From Prosthecobacter gellanilyticus (GTDB lineage Bacteria; Verrucomicrobiota; Verrucomicrobiia; Verrucomicrobiales; Verrucomicrobiaceae), in NCBI RefSeq assembly GCF_007992435.1, contig NZ_BKAG01000015.1, forward strand, positions 89,932-153,931: a stretch of DNA of 64,000 nt, given 5' to 3'. Made by a program: the position numbers and the translations under genes. The notes under the pieces are model-generated. The model saw only the letters and a list, made by a program, of their open reading frames with translations. It did not search any database and was not told where the DNA came from. Each line of letters begins with the position of its first letter. The stretch's first letter is position 1. Below, piece by piece: positions 33,190 to 43,108 of this stretch.

Positions 33190-34701
33190 GGGTGGCTCAG
33201 GATCTCCAGGCAGCCAGATGTGGAGCTTGCGCAGGCCGGGAGACTCTTCATCGCGGTGCTGCAGTTGCTTCACATCCGGCACCTGCCAGAAGGAACGATG
33301 CTCCGCAGCGGTGCCGGGGACCTTCACGAAGGAAAGTTTCTCCACGCTCGTGGTCACGGGCTCATCACGACGACCTTGGCGACACCAAGGATTGAGCCAG
33401 GCAAAGGCTATCACTTCCTCACTGCGCAGATCGTCATGATTTAGAAAACGGTCACGCATGCTCCCCTGGCCATAAATGCAGGTGAAGTCCGCCGTGGGCA
33501 GCACCAGATGAGTCCACTCATCCGGCTTCAGGTAGCGGCGGGTTTGGTAGATGGCGAAGTTGAGATCCTTGCGCGCAGCGATGACGCGGTGCGTGAGGTT
33601 GTAGTCAAACCCAGGCCCGCCCTTCGCCCGCAGCTCGGCAGAGGGCTCGAGGCTCTCCCAAGGAAAAGCCTGCCCGTCCGCCGCGACAAAGACCAGGAAG
33701 TCCATGGGCACAATCGCACCGGCACCAACGAGCGAGTTGCTCTGGCCAGGTGCATGCACATTGATCGTTAGGCGAATGCCATTCGCATCAGCACCACTCG
33801 TGCGGACACCCGTGCATTGCACCTCCTCCGCCGTGGCCCCTTTGCACTCAAGCACATTCAGTCCCTTCAACCCCGAATCATTCACCTCAAGTTGCATGGG
33901 CTTGAAGCGCAGGTGCCTGGAGCGGATCCACGACTCATCAAACCACTCGGCCTCCGCCGCGGCCATGTAGAGATTGAAGACATGATCCAGCTTTCCATCC
34001 TCAAAAGTAACAATCTGCTTCACCTCCTGGACTTGTTCCGGCGCAAAAGACGCGAATGGCTTCCCCTCCCCCAGAGCCAGGATCTCAATGTCATCGATCA
34101 GACACTCACCCAAGGAATCCGGAGCCAGGAAGACTCCCACATCCTCCTGGGCCCAGCGGTTGTAGTAGTTGCGCGGCGCCTCCGTGCTGAAGCCAGACCG
34201 CCGATAGTTCCGCCACGTCGGATGATTGAGATGACAGATGATCTCCACCCATTCGAGTTTGGCAGACGCGTGGATCGTTTGCGGCTCTGAATAGACATCG
34301 CTATTGCCATAGTAGGCCGTGGGACCGCCGACATAGATGGAAACCTGGCCTGTGAGCACTTTCACACGGAGACGCAGAGCATCCGTCTCTGGTGGATAGT
34401 AAGGTGCGAGACGGAGGAATGATCCTGCACCTGCCGTGAATGCCTGCGGATCACTGACACACACACGCAGTGCCTTGCCGCTGCCCTCTGGAGTGACCTC
34501 GATGCTGCTCCAGGCACGCGCACGCTGCCGGAATTCCTCCGTCCAGCGGTGGATGTCGAGAAAGCCCTTCTGAAAAGTTCCCGTCGGAGCCGAGTCGAAA
34601 TCTTCGACCATCCCGATCACTTTTGGTTCCGTGCCCAAAAGCGCTGCCATTCCCGACGCGGTCATGGCAGCCAGGAGGAGAGGTCGTGTCAGCGAATGCA
34701 T
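33175..34701 (-). CDS. secreted protein of unknown function, carbohydrate-binding-like
   Basis: Encodes 508 residues with a signal peptide (MHSLTRPLLLAAMTASGMAAL). Two beta-rich halves are visible: residues about 28-220, which open with IGMVEDFDSAPTGTFQ and end IDDIEIL as in galactose-binding-like modules, and a second half starting QIVTFEDGK. YVGGPTAYYG and WSSIEVTPEGSG fit exposed sugar-binding loops but the family is not recognised. It lies convergent to the DUF4838 gene and may be a binding or adhesive accessory protein for the glycan cluster. Assignments here are inference. Confidence 0.6.
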   Translation of the reverse strand: MHSLTRPLLLAAMTASGMAALLGTEPKVIGMVEDFDSAPTGTFQKGFLDIHRWTEEFRQRARAWSSIEVTPEGSGKALRVCVSDPQAFTAGAGSFLRLAPYYPPETDALRLRVKVLTGQVSIYVGGPTAYYGNSDVYSEPQTIHASAKLEWVEIICHLNHPTWRNYRRSGFSTEAPRNYYNRWAQEDVGVFLAPDSLGECLIDDIEILALGEGKPFASFAPEQVQEVKQIVTFEDGKLDHVFNLYMAAAEAEWFDESWIRSRHLRFKPMQLEVNDSGLKGLNVLECKGATAEEVQCTGVRTSGADANGIRLTINVHAPGQSNSLVGAGAIVPMDFLVFVAADGQAFPWESLEPSAELRAKGGPGFDYNLTHRVIAARKDLNFAIYQTRRYLKPDEWTHLVLPTADFTCIYGQGSMRDRFLNHDDLRSEEVIAFAWLNPWCRQGRRDEPVTTSVEKLSFVKVPGTAAEHRSFWQVPDVKQLQHRDEESPGLRKLHIWLPGDPEPPSLLR

Positions 34702-34793
34702 GCAGGAGCTTTAATCGTCACCTGCATTGAAGGTTGATCATTCCCGCTCGTAGAAACGTGGCATCAGCATAGATAGCTGGGCCGGGCATTTCC

Positions 34794-35589
34794 TCAGATG
34801 ACTGCCCGCCTTTTGCGAAAGACCAGCATGGCCAGGCCGATGCCGAGTAACACGGCGCTGCCGGGTTCGGGCACTGCGATGATGTTGTTGCTGTCCAGTG
34901 TCACCGCTCCATTCAGCGCATACAATCCGCCCTGGATTTCGGCCCCGGTGTTCAGCGTGATGTCCGCGCTTGCCAGAATATTGCCTGCGAAGTCGGAATT
35001 GGTACCGAGAGTCGCTGAGGAGCCGACCTGCCAGAAGATGTTAGAGGCCTGCGCTCCGTTGATCAGGTTCACCATGCTGTTTGAAGCGGTGATCAGGGTG
35101 GACCCTGCCTGAAAGATCCACACAGCATTCGAATCCCCCAGACCGTCCAGCGTGAGCGTGCCCGTCAGCCCGAAAGAGCTGGGATCGTTGTACACACCGG
35201 ACGTGAGCGTGAGCCCGCCGAGGTCAAAAATAGAGCCGTAGGTGGTGGTGGGCGTGCGGCCTGCGGCGTCGTTGTAGGCCGAGATGAGATCGACCTTGGC
35301 GTCCTGCGTGATGGAATCCCCGCCGTGATTGACACCCGTCAGAGTGAGATTCGGCAGGCCAGTGATGGAGAGGGTGGGAAAACTGCCAATGTCCCCCTGG
35401 ATGGTCGTGGGGCCGGTGATCGTGATGCCTGCCCCGGCGAGAACGCCGAAAGGCGCGGCGGAGTCCAGATCAACTGCCATTTGGGCTGAGGCTCCCCCGA
35501 GGGAAAACATTCCAAATGCTAGGATTAGGAGAGTTGGTGACCTGAGGGCTCCATTTTTTAGGAGCGATAAGTATGAAGTGGTTTTTCAT
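34794..35589 (-). pseudogene. ice-binding-like (DUF3494) PEP-CTERM protein, frameshifted after start codon
   Basis: The uninterrupted frame from 35510 (ATG, MFSLGGASAQ) encodes 238 residues. These show a DUF3494-like beta-solenoid (FGVLAGAGITITGPTTIQGD, then VWIFQAGSTLITA and ASNIFWQVGSSATLG) and a PEP-CTERM sorting tail (VPEPGSAVLLGIGLAMLVFR with Lys/Arg end). In-frame upstream sequence (NGALRSPTLLILAFG before MFSLGGASAQ) is an excellent signal peptide, but it has no ATG, GTG or TTG. An ATG at 35589 is followed by five A residues; with four it would join this signal perfectly. Gene may be off by frameshift, phase-variable, or the base count may be a sequencing error. Confidence 0.7.
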
Positions 35590-35924
35590 GTTTTATTTAT
35601 TTATCAAAATAATAGACGAATCTCTATAAATTACAATATTTAACATAACTTATTATAATTACCGCACTTTTAGCCTGGCTTCTCAGTTTAATGCACATGA
35701 AACGCCCGAGACCCATAAGGCAGGTGTCCAGCATCTCGCGTCTGCCACATTAAGGTGGAGCAAACCAAGCGGTCGTATCCGAATCAACCTGGATGAGTTG
35801 GCAGTGCCTTTCTACCGAAGCGCGGAACTTCAGCCGAGCATACCCGTGATTGACAAGCGATTCGCAGCAGGAAAAGGCATGCGCCCGAGCGTTTTGAAAG
35901 GTGATCCTCGCTCCAATCACCACC
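35590..35924. other. AT-rich intergenic region
   Basis: A strikingly AT-rich stretch (about 35590-35665) contrasts with the GC-rich surroundings and leads into an ordinary-composition half with no gene. It holds the candidate promoter of the PEP-CTERM gene and presumably that of the esterase gene. Confidence 0.5.
35609..35636 (-). promoter_or_regulatory. candidate promoter of the PEP-CTERM gene
   Basis: Reading the minus strand, TTGTAA (35636-35631), a 16 bp spacer and TATTAT (35614-35609) form a plausible sigma-70 site about 20 bp before the ATG at 35589. It lies inside an AT-rich segment. Confidence 0.35.
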
Positions 35925-36794
<870 letters not shown>

Positions 36795-36807
36795 GAGGAC
36801 TCACCTC

Positions 36808-38163
36808 ATGAAAGCCCTGTTCATCACCCTGCTCTGTCTGGCTGGATCGCTGCATGCTTCAGATCTGCAAATCTCCACCTTCCAGGTGGATGCCACACCT
36901 CCACTAGGTTCGTCCTTGTGCAATGGCGGTGTGAAACCGGCGCAGGAGATCGTCACGCCACTGACGGCGCGTGGCGTGGTGCTGCTCGGAGCTGGCAAGC
37001 CCATCGTCTTGTGTGCCATTGATTGGGTAGGCATTGCCAATGAAAGCCATGATGCCTTTCGCGCAGCTCTCGCGGCGGCAGCGGACACTCCGGTGGAACG
37101 CGTGAGCGTCCACACGCTCCATCAGCATGACGCTCCAGGCAGTGATCTCGCCACGGAGGCCTTGCTGGCAGAGCACGGGTTGGCAGGAGTGTTCTCGAAT
37201 CCTGAGTTTGATCGCGAGGTGATGAAACGCCTGGCTGCAGCAGTGAAGCCATCTCTGGCGAAAGCTCAGAAGTTCACCCACATCGGCCTCGGATCAGGCA
37301 AAGTGGAAGGTGTGGCCTCAAACCGGCGCATCCTCGGGGCAAATGGTCGCGTGGCCCTGATGCGCTTGAGCTCATCCAAGAGTGCCGAGGCTCAAACATC
37401 TCCTGAAGGAACCATTGATCCGCTCGTGCGGCTGATCTCTTTCTGGGATGGTGACAAGCCTGTCGTGGCCCTAACCTATTATGCCACTCATCCGCAGAGT
37501 TACTATGGGCAGGGATTTGTGAACTGGGACTTCGTCGGCGGGGCGCGTGAGCTGCGTGAGAAGGCACTGCCGGGAGTGGCTTGCGTGCACTTTGATGGAG
37601 CCGGAGGCAATGTGGCCGCCGGCAAGTACAACGATGGCGGCGTCGACAAGCGTCCCCTGCTCGCGCAGCGTCTCGCGAATGGCATGAAGCTCGCGTGGGA
37701 ATCGCAGAAGAAGAAGCCCATCACCGCGGAGGATGTCCAGTGGGCCGTGAAACCCGTGACCCTGCCCGTGCGAGACACGTTGGTGGAAGCCGACCTCATG
37801 GCGAAGCTCAAGGATACGACGCAGAAGCAGGCTGAGCGCATTCGGGCCGCGCGCGATCTCAATTTCCTGCAACGCACGCGTGGAGGTCATCAGATTCCCC
37901 TGAGCTGCCTCACGTTAGGCCAGGCCAAGGTGCTGCACATGCCGGGTGAGCTGTTTGTGGAGTACCAGCTCGCTGCTCAACAAATGCGGCCCGATGACTT
38001 TATCGCCATGGCAGCCTACGGCGACTATGGGCCGGGCTACATCGGCACTGAGATCGCCTATGGCCAAGGAGGTTACGAAACGGGCATCGTCTCCCGCGTG
38101 GGTCCGCAGGTGGAGAAGGTGCTCATGGATGGCATGAGGAAACTGCTCAGTACTGCGCCTTGA
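36808..38163 (+). CDS. neutral/alkaline non-lysosomal ceramidase-like protein
   Basis: Encodes 451 residues with signal peptide MKALFITLLCLAGSLHA. The order VDATPPLGSSLCNGG, TARGVVLLGAGKPIVLCAIDW, SVHTLHQHDAPGSD (metal His region), TYYATHPQSYYGQGFVNWDF and VHFDGAGGNVAAGKY follows the N-terminal domain of neutral ceramidases. Classic ceramidases are longer (about 650 or more residues with a C-terminal domain); this short form is common in Planctomycetes/Verrucomicrobia and may have another amide or ester substrate. Convergent with, and overlapping by 17 bp, the SGNH gene. Confidence 0.78.
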   Translation: MKALFITLLCLAGSLHASDLQISTFQVDATPPLGSSLCNGGVKPAQEIVTPLTARGVVLLGAGKPIVLCAIDWVGIANESHDAFRAALAAAADTPVERVSVHTLHQHDAPGSDLATEALLAEHGLAGVFSNPEFDREVMKRLAAAVKPSLAKAQKFTHIGLGSGKVEGVASNRRILGANGRVALMRLSSSKSAEAQTSPEGTIDPLVRLISFWDGDKPVVALTYYATHPQSYYGQGFVNWDFVGGARELREKALPGVACVHFDGAGGNVAAGKYNDGGVDKRPLLAQRLANGMKLAWESQKKKPITAEDVQWAVKPVTLPVRDTLVEADLMAKLKDTTQKQAERIRAARDLNFLQRTRGGHQIPLSCLTLGQAKVLHMPGELFVEYQLAAQQMRPDDFIAMAAYGDYGPGYIGTEIAYGQGGYETGIVSRVGPQVEKVLMDGMRKLLSTAP

Positions 38164-39247
38164 GCCAGGCGTAGAAGCTGGTGCCGATCTGCGCATAACC
38201 CACGGAGTTGGGATGCACGGCATTGTTCGCAGGATAGCCATCCACGGGATCGAGGTTCAGTTCGGTGGGCACCAGATAAATATTCTCTTTCTCGCGACCG
38301 CCGAGCTGGGTGAGCATGCGCTGAACCAAACGATGCTGGATGCGCTTCCAGCCCCAGCGTGGATACTTGTCCTCGTAATTGGCAGTGAAGGCTTCCTGGC
38401 GCGAATTGGGCGCGGTGGTCAGTCCGACAGCGAGCTTCGCATCCGGCGCGGCTTTGCGAAACTCAGCGAGCAGCTTCTCAGCGCTCTTCAGCACGTCCGT
38501 GATCCGCTGCTCGGGATTGTCCGGGCTCGCGGCAAAGCAGTCATTGATGCCTAACAAGAAGGTCACATTGTCCGGAGGCACGCCGCCGCAGTGCTCGGTG
38601 AAATAGCGCTTCAAATCAAAGACACCCGTTTTGCCATCCGCTGACGGGAAGATGAAAGGGCTGGTCGCCTTCCTTGCCAGCGGCCCCGCGGTATCTGTGG
38701 CAGCCACAGGGGCGAACTTGGTGAGGAAGTCACTCCACTTCCAGCCGCCATAGCCTTCATGAGCCACCCCAGGCTTCACGGCTGATGGCTTGTGCGTGCC
38801 GAGCATGGTGAGCTTCGGATTTCCAGGCAGCGCCATCAATCGGAAGATTTCGTTAGGGTACACCGAGCCATGCGTGAGGCTGTCACCCACCACCAGCAGA
38901 CGCAGCGGCTTGTTCTCGCCTGCATTTCTCGGTGAAACATGCAGTGTCGTCTTGCCACGATCCACCTCCGCGCCTTTCCCGTCCTTGATGACGACCTCCA
39001 GCGGATGATCACCCACATCTTTGTCCGTCGCAGTTACGGTCCAGCGCTTCGTCTCGCTCGTCCCCACATCACAGGTGAACTCGAAGCGATAGTCCTCCGG
39101 CTTCTGCGTCAGCACGATGTTATCGTAATAAATACTGAGGGCAGCCTCCGGCACGGCATAGACGACCGGTGGCAGCGTGAGCTGGAGATCACCGGCATGT
39201 GCAGCGATGCTGCACACCAGAGCGAGGAGCAATGCGGGAAGTCTCAT
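38147..39247 (-). CDS. secreted SGNH/GDSL hydrolase
   Basis: Encodes 366 residues. The start at 39247 opens a signal peptide (MRLPALLLALVCSIAAHA). Residues about 20-110 are beta-rich. The SGNH domain has block I VGDSLTHG with Ser123, Gly in GGWKWSDF, Asn in LLGINDCF, and Asp-His in LDPVDGYPANNAVHPN. Such enzymes deacetylate or de-esterify glycans. It lies between the ceramidase-like and Gfo/Idh genes, and is probably co-transcribed with the latter on the minus strand (10 bp gap). Confidence 0.85.
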   Translation of the reverse strand: MRLPALLLALVCSIAAHAGDLQLTLPPVVYAVPEAALSIYYDNIVLTQKPEDYRFEFTCDVGTSETKRWTVTATDKDVGDHPLEVVIKDGKGAEVDRGKTTLHVSPRNAGENKPLRLLVVGDSLTHGSVYPNEIFRLMALPGNPKLTMLGTHKPSAVKPGVAHEGYGGWKWSDFLTKFAPVAATDTAGPLARKATSPFIFPSADGKTGVFDLKRYFTEHCGGVPPDNVTFLLGINDCFAASPDNPEQRITDVLKSAEKLLAEFRKAAPDAKLAVGLTTAPNSRQEAFTANYEDKYPRWGWKRIQHRLVQRMLTQLGGREKENIYLVPTELNLDPVDGYPANNAVHPNSVGYAQIGTSFYAWLKAQY

Positions 39248-39257
39248 GAGGTAAAAA

Positions 39258-40529
39258 TCAGATTTTCCAAGGGCCACGCATGGCGCGGGTGACCATGCCA
39301 TTGGCAGCTTCATTGCCCTCAAAACGTTCTGTCTTCGGATCAAACTTCAAGGGCTGGCCAATCTTCGCGGCGATGGCGCCCATGTGGCAGATGGTGGCGG
39401 CACGCTGCGCGGCCTCCGCCGGCGCGGCGACCTGACCGCGTGAGAGCACGGCATCAATGAAATTGCGGTGATGATGCTTGGAGACAAAGAGCTTGGTGTC
39501 GCTGTCCTTGAGCTTGGTGCGCAGGATGTCCGTGTTGCTGGCTTTCAGCACCTCGCTCTCGCTGAAGATCCAGCCTTCGCTGCCAATGAATTTGGTGCCA
39601 TAGGTGGCCTTGTCATTCGTGCTGAACATGGTGAGCTTCACCCCGTTCGCGTAGCGATATTCCAGGCGGAACTGCTCAGGCGCATTGTACAGACCTTTGT
39701 CGCGGCGCTTCACTTGGCTGGCGCTGACTTCGACCGGTGTGGTGTCATCCATGCCTGCGCCCCACTGCGCCACATCCACAAAGTGCGCGCCCCAGTCAGT
39801 GATGTAGCCAGGAGAATACTCGTCGATCCAGCGGAAGTTGAAGTGGCAGCGCGCCGCCGTGTAGGGCCGCTCCGCTGTGCTGCCCATCCACAGGTTGTAA
39901 TCCAGATGAGCGGGCACTGCCTCCGGGCCTTCGAGTCCGGTGAAGCCGCCACGCACCGCAAAGGTTCCAGGCACACCGACTTCGATCTCCTTCAACTCAC
40001 CGATGTAGCCATTGCGCACGAGCTCGCAGGCCATGCGCACCTTCATGCCAGAGCGCCGCCAGGTGCCGCACTGTAGCACGCGCTGGTGCTTCGTCACCGC
40101 ATCACAGATGGCACGACCTTCGCCGATGCTGGCTCCCAGCGGTTTCTCCGAGAACATGTCCTTGCCTGCCTCCGCCGCGGCGATGGCGATGTGCGAGTGC
40201 CAGTGATCAGGCGTGGCATTCATGATGGCATCCACATCACTGCGCGCGAGCACCTCACGGAAGTCATTGTAGCAATCCGCCTTCGTGAGTTTGGCCGTCT
40301 TCATCGCACGATCCCGATGCTGCCCGTCCACATCACAAATGGCCACCACCTGCACACGCTCGTCGGCAAGGAAGGCATTCATATTGCTCGTGCCCTGGCC
40401 ACCCACGCCGATGCAGGCGAGGCGGATCTTGCCATTGGGCGAGACAGCTCCAGCACGGCCCAGCACGGCGGCAGGAAGGATGAGCGGGGCTGCGGACTGG
40501 AGAAACTGGCGGCGGTTGAGTGAAGACAT
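39258..40529 (-). CDS. Gfo/Idh/MocA family oxidoreductase, exported
   Basis: Encodes 423 residues from the ATG at 40529. Twin-arginine-like signal NRRQFLQSAAPLILPAAVL. Rossmann motif LACIGVGGQG, and FSEKPLGAS with Glu128-Lys129-Pro130. The C-terminal domain contains WIDEYSPGYITDWGAHFVDV, typical of secreted planctomycete/verrucomicrobial members. Substrate unknown; likely oxidises a sugar or sugar derivative in the periplasm. Upstream of the SGNH gene on the same strand; diverges from the DUF1592 protein gene. Confidence 0.87.
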   Translation of the reverse strand: MSSLNRRQFLQSAAPLILPAAVLGRAGAVSPNGKIRLACIGVGGQGTSNMNAFLADERVQVVAICDVDGQHRDRAMKTAKLTKADCYNDFREVLARSDVDAIMNATPDHWHSHIAIAAAEAGKDMFSEKPLGASIGEGRAICDAVTKHQRVLQCGTWRRSGMKVRMACELVRNGYIGELKEIEVGVPGTFAVRGGFTGLEGPEAVPAHLDYNLWMGSTAERPYTAARCHFNFRWIDEYSPGYITDWGAHFVDVAQWGAGMDDTTPVEVSASQVKRRDKGLYNAPEQFRLEYRYANGVKLTMFSTNDKATYGTKFIGSEGWIFSESEVLKASNTDILRTKLKDSDTKLFVSKHHHRNFIDAVLSRGQVAAPAEAAQRAATICHMGAIAAKIGQPLKFDPKTERFEGNEAANGMVTRAMRGPWKI

Positions 40530-40626
40530 ACCCAGAGGAGACGTCACGAACCCTGGGCGAGCCTGATTCATCCGGCGTGGAATTTAGTCAGTTTGTGACC
40601 TCTGGGTCCGTTTCTGAGGCATTCGA

Positions 40627-43032
40627 ATGATTTCCGCCCGCCTCCCTGCCCTGCTGCTGATGATGTCCGCCTGCGCCTCGCCGGCGCCCATCCCCGCCAT
40701 CCAGCCGTTTCTGGATCAGCACTGCATGGACTGCCATGATGCGGATGCCAAGAAAGGCGGGCTCGATCTGTCTGCCTTATCCACGGATGGCAATGATGCG
40801 GCCGCGCATAAGAAGTGGGTGCGTGTGTTTGATCTCGTCTCGACCGGCGAGATGCCTCCTGCCAAGAAGGAGCGGCCCAAACAAGAAGAACTCAAAAGCT
40901 TCATCGCTACGCTAGGCTCTGATTTGAATACCAAGCACATCGCGCAAAAGGGCACGGTGCTGCGCAGGCTGAATCGCAACGAATATCAGAACACCATCAA
41001 TGATCTTCTCGGCGTGAACGTGAATGTCATCGATGCGCTGCCTGAGGATGGACGTGCGCATGGTTTTGACAACATCGGCGAGGCGCTCTCCATCTCCGGC
41101 ATCCAGATGCTGCGCTACATGGAGGCAGCGGAGCTGGCCATCCATGCGGCCTTGAGCCAGGACACAAAGCCTGAGAGCACGATGCAGCGCGCCACTCTGG
41201 AAACTGAGCGCAACAAAGAGCAGATCGGCAAGCAATGGTTGAAGCGCGAGGATGGCTCCATCGTCGTCTTCAACAACGGCGGCTTTCCCAGCACGGTGAT
41301 TCCGAATCTGCGCGCGACGAGCGCCGGCATGTACAAGCTGCGCGTCACGGGCTATGGCTACCAGATGGAAGAGCCGGTCGTGTATTCCTTGATCACCGGC
41401 AGTTTCAACTTTCGCAATGCGGACAACGTGACTCGTAGCTTCCATGAGCTGCCCGCAGGCAAGTCCAGCACGGTGGAAGTCACACTGTACCTCGCTCAAG
41501 GCAATGGCATCTGGATCAGCCCGCAGGGCCTGAACGGGCCGGATGGTCATTCACCGGTCAAGGATGGTCCGGACAAATACCCCGGTGAAGGCATGGCTTT
41601 TCAGGAGGTGACTCTGGAAGGCCCCCTCATCACCGAATGGCCCCCGCGTGGTCAAAAGCTGCTGCTCGGAGAGGCGAAGCTCAGGCAGCTCCCGCATGGG
41701 CTGCCGCCGTCACAGGCCTGGAAGGCCAGAAGCCCGGGCTTCAAACACCAATACACTGCCGACAGCGCGGATCCCGTGGGTGACTCACGCAAGCTGCTCT
41801 CCTCTTTTGTCACTGCGGCCTTTCGTCGGCCCGCCACGGCGGCGGATGTGGAGCCTTATGCCAAGCTCTTTGATGCTGAGTATGCCGAGAGCCATGATTT
41901 CCTCATCGCCATGCGCACCGCTGCCATCGCGGCTCTGTGCTCGCCTGAATTCCTCTATTTGAAGGAACCTGCGGGGAAGCTCGATGATCTGCAACTCGCC
42001 TCACGTCTCAGCTATTTCCTCGCCCGCAGTGCTCCGGATGCCGAGTTGCTCGCCGCGAAACTCACCCAACCAGAAGTGTTGCGTGCGCAAACCGAGCGCC
42101 TGCTCAAAAGTGAGTCATTGGACAGCTTCGTGACTGACTTCACTGATGGCTGGCTGAACCTGCGTGAACTTGAGTTCACCACCCCGGACAAGCAGCTCTA
42201 CCCCGAATACGATGAACTGCTGCTCGACTCCATGCGCCGTGAGACACGCAGCTTTGTGACGGAGCTCATTCAGGACAATCTCGGCATCGCCAGTCTCATC
42301 GATAGCGATTTCGCGATGCTCAATGCACGTCTCGCACGTCACTACGAAATTCCCGATGTCAGCGGATTGGACCTGCGGAAGGTGAAGCTGCCGGCGGGGA
42401 GTCATCGCGGCGGCATCCTGACTCATGCGAGCGTGCTCAAAGTCTCGGCGAATGGCACCAACACCTCGCCCGTAGTGCGCGGTGTGTGGGTGAATGAGCG
42501 GCTGCTCGGCATCGAGCCGCAGCCACCGCCACCGGGCATCCCAGGTGTGGAGCCAGACATCCGCGGTGCCACCACGCTGCGTGAGCTTTTGGACAAGCAC
42601 CGCAATTCAGAGACCTGCAATGGCTGCCATCGCGTGATCGATCCTCCAGGCTTCGCGCTGGAGAACTACGACGTCATCGGCGGCTGGCGCGAGCGCTTCC
42701 GCAGCATCGACAAAGGTGACCAGGTGAATCTCAGGATCGAAGGTCGCAAAGTTCGTTACCGCCTTGGGCCACCCGTGGATGCTGCCGGTGAGCTCAGCAC
42801 TGGGGCCAAGTTTGCCAACCTCACCGAGCTCAAGCAGCTCCTGCTCGCCAGCCAGGATCGCGTGGCGAAGTGCGTGACGGAGAAGCTGCTGACCTTCGCC
42901 ACCGGTCGTGAGATGGGTTTCTCAGACCGCGCGGAGATCGAGAAGATCGTGACACAGTCCAAGGACAGGAAACACACCACACGGGATCTCATCCACGCCG
43001 TCGTGCAGAGTGAGATCTTCCGCAGCAAGTAA
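40627..43032 (+). CDS. DUF1592/DUF1588-type cytochrome c lipoprotein
   Basis: Encodes 801 residues. The signal has a lipobox-like LMSAC with Cys16, so probably membrane-anchored. A planctomycete cytochrome c domain follows (CMDCH 33-37), then DUF1587 (LRRLNRNEYQNTINDLLGV), DUF1595/1592 (FVTAAFRRPATAADVEPY) and DUF1588 with HRGGILTHASVLKVSANGTNTSPV and RGVWVNERLLG. A second haem-type CNGCH sits at 664-668, and DUF1585 is at the C-terminus (KLLTFATGREMGFSDR). Role unknown; these proteins are expanded in polymer-degrading Planctomycetes and Verrucomicrobia. Confidence 0.88.
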   Translation: MISARLPALLLMMSACASPAPIPAIQPFLDQHCMDCHDADAKKGGLDLSALSTDGNDAAAHKKWVRVFDLVSTGEMPPAKKERPKQEELKSFIATLGSDLNTKHIAQKGTVLRRLNRNEYQNTINDLLGVNVNVIDALPEDGRAHGFDNIGEALSISGIQMLRYMEAAELAIHAALSQDTKPESTMQRATLETERNKEQIGKQWLKREDGSIVVFNNGGFPSTVIPNLRATSAGMYKLRVTGYGYQMEEPVVYSLITGSFNFRNADNVTRSFHELPAGKSSTVEVTLYLAQGNGIWISPQGLNGPDGHSPVKDGPDKYPGEGMAFQEVTLEGPLITEWPPRGQKLLLGEAKLRQLPHGLPPSQAWKARSPGFKHQYTADSADPVGDSRKLLSSFVTAAFRRPATAADVEPYAKLFDAEYAESHDFLIAMRTAAIAALCSPEFLYLKEPAGKLDDLQLASRLSYFLARSAPDAELLAAKLTQPEVLRAQTERLLKSESLDSFVTDFTDGWLNLRELEFTTPDKQLYPEYDELLLDSMRRETRSFVTELIQDNLGIASLIDSDFAMLNARLARHYEIPDVSGLDLRKVKLPAGSHRGGILTHASVLKVSANGTNTSPVVRGVWVNERLLGIEPQPPPPGIPGVEPDIRGATTLRELLDKHRNSETCNGCHRVIDPPGFALENYDVIGGWRERFRSIDKGDQVNLRIEGRKVRYRLGPPVDAAGELSTGAKFANLTELKQLLLASQDRVAKCVTEKLLTFATGREMGFSDRAEIEKIVTQSKDRKHTTRDLIHAVVQSEIFRSK

Positions 43033-43108
43033 GGCAGGTTTACGAAGATGCAGATCTTCGATGAAGCTTGAGGCTCTCCGAGATTGAATCCACAGCTAAC
43101 CGTCAACC

